DNA of 30,485 nt from an uncultured Ellagibacter sp. (lineage in GTDB: Bacteria > Actinomycetota > Coriobacteriia > Coriobacteriales > Eggerthellaceae), in NCBI RefSeq assembly GCF_934643285.1, contig NZ_CAKUBT010000021.1, positions 1 through 30,485 on the forward strand, read 5' to 3'. The translations under genes were made by a program, and so were the position numbers. Positions 30,078 to 30,485 of this stretch are shown here, one piece after another. Position 1 is the stretch's first letter; the number at the start of each line of letters is the position of its first letter. The notes below the pieces were generated by a model. That model had not been told where the DNA came from. It searched no databases and worked only from the letters and a program-made list of their open reading frames with translations.

Positions 30078-30485
30078 CTACGCCATGAGCTTTTTAATGC
30101 GCTCCATCGCCTCGACGGTGGCGTCGGCATCGCCGAAGGCGGTCAGGCGCACATAACCTTCGCCCGAGGGGCCGAAGCCCGCGCCCGGCGTGGTGATGAT
30201 GTTCGCCTCGGTGAGCAGCTTGTCGAAAAACTCCCAGCTGCCGACTCCCTCGGGGGTTCTGCACCAAATGTAAGGGCTGTTCACGGCGCCGTACACGGTG
30301 AACCCAGCGGCTTCAAGGCCTTCTTTGATTACGCGCGCGTTGTTGCGGTAGTACGCAAGCGTCTCCTCGATCTGGCGCTCGCCTTCCTCGGTGTAGATTG
30401 CTGCGGCGCCGCGCTGGATGATGTAGCTCGCGCCGTTGAACTTCGTGCACTGGCGGCGGTTCCACATGGCGTTCAGGCTCTGGCC
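30078..30485 (-). CDS. dapL: LL-diaminopimelate aminotransferase, C-terminal part (5' end outside window)
   Basis: 136 codons, open to the window edge. It converts tetrahydrodipicolinate directly to LL-diaminopimelate with glutamate as amino donor, feeding lysine and peptidoglycan synthesis. Recognised by LNAMWNRRQCTKFNGASYII and the following IQRGAAAIY, a region specific for DapL rather than other class I aminotransferases. The C-terminal PGAGFGPSGEGYVRLTAFG holds the conserved Arg that binds the substrate carboxylate. The PLP lysine lies outside the window. The first ATG within the window (30467) is an internal Met, not the start. Confidence 0.9.
   Translation of the reverse strand, partial: GQSLNAMWNRRQCTKFNGASYIIQRGAAAIYTEEGERQIEETLAYYRNNARVIKEGLEAAGFTVYGAVNSPYIWCRTPEGVGSWEFFDKLLTEANIITTPGAGFGPSGEGYVRLTAFGDADATVEAMERIKKLMA

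Overview
The window is GC-rich (about 60%) bacterial DNA with short intergenic gaps and ATGA-type gene overlaps. The gene mix is a choloylglycine/bile salt hydrolase, rubrerythrin, a thiamine salvage operon under a TPP riboswitch, FecCD-type metal uptake, zinc-ribbon/SPFH proteins and an LL-diaminopimelate aminotransferase. It suggests a gut-dwelling anaerobic actinobacterium, most likely a coriobacterium of the Eggerthellaceae type. The taxonomy is inferred from gene content and composition only.

Region by region. 1-1640 is a lower-GC accessory segment. It holds the 5' end of an unknown minus-strand gene, then an Abi_2/AbiF-family HEPN protein whose own ribosome binding site is preceded by hairpin-forming DNA, all bracketed by a 66-bp direct repeat. 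1641-7041 holds two EamA-type permeases around two small proteins and the thiM / thiamine-binding / thiE operon (minus strand). 7042-8441 holds rubrerythrin between two copies of a second dispersed repeat. 8442-12192 holds a GNAT acetyltransferase and a minus-strand pair: a cytoplasmic SPFH protein with three tandem zinc ribbons, and a membrane zinc-ribbon protein (compare B. subtilis YdjI/YdjG). 12571-16428 is a three-gene signalling operon: a membrane protein with a degenerate kinase end, a NarX-type histidine kinase and a NarL-type response regulator. It is followed by a DUF4428 zinc-ribbon protein and a lipoprotein.

18415-22001 is a metal-chelate ABC importer (lipoprotein, permease, ATPase) with a co-transcribed SAM methyltransferase, behind a palindromic promoter. 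22265-25717 holds a 14-TM-type MFS exporter and a SulP/STAS anion transporter. 26021-28505 holds a small hypothetical protein, the bile salt hydrolase and an L-asparaginase. 28886-29908 is a short DUF262-only protein, and the window ends inside dapL.

The strongest leads for something new are the AbiF-like HEPN gene with its structured leader between direct repeats (a possible RNA-antitoxin-controlled defence cassette), the pseudokinase-kinase pair, and the SPFH/zinc-ribbon module. Most of the window is otherwise ordinary metabolic and transport genes. No rRNA, tRNA, CRISPR array or intact insertion sequence was seen.
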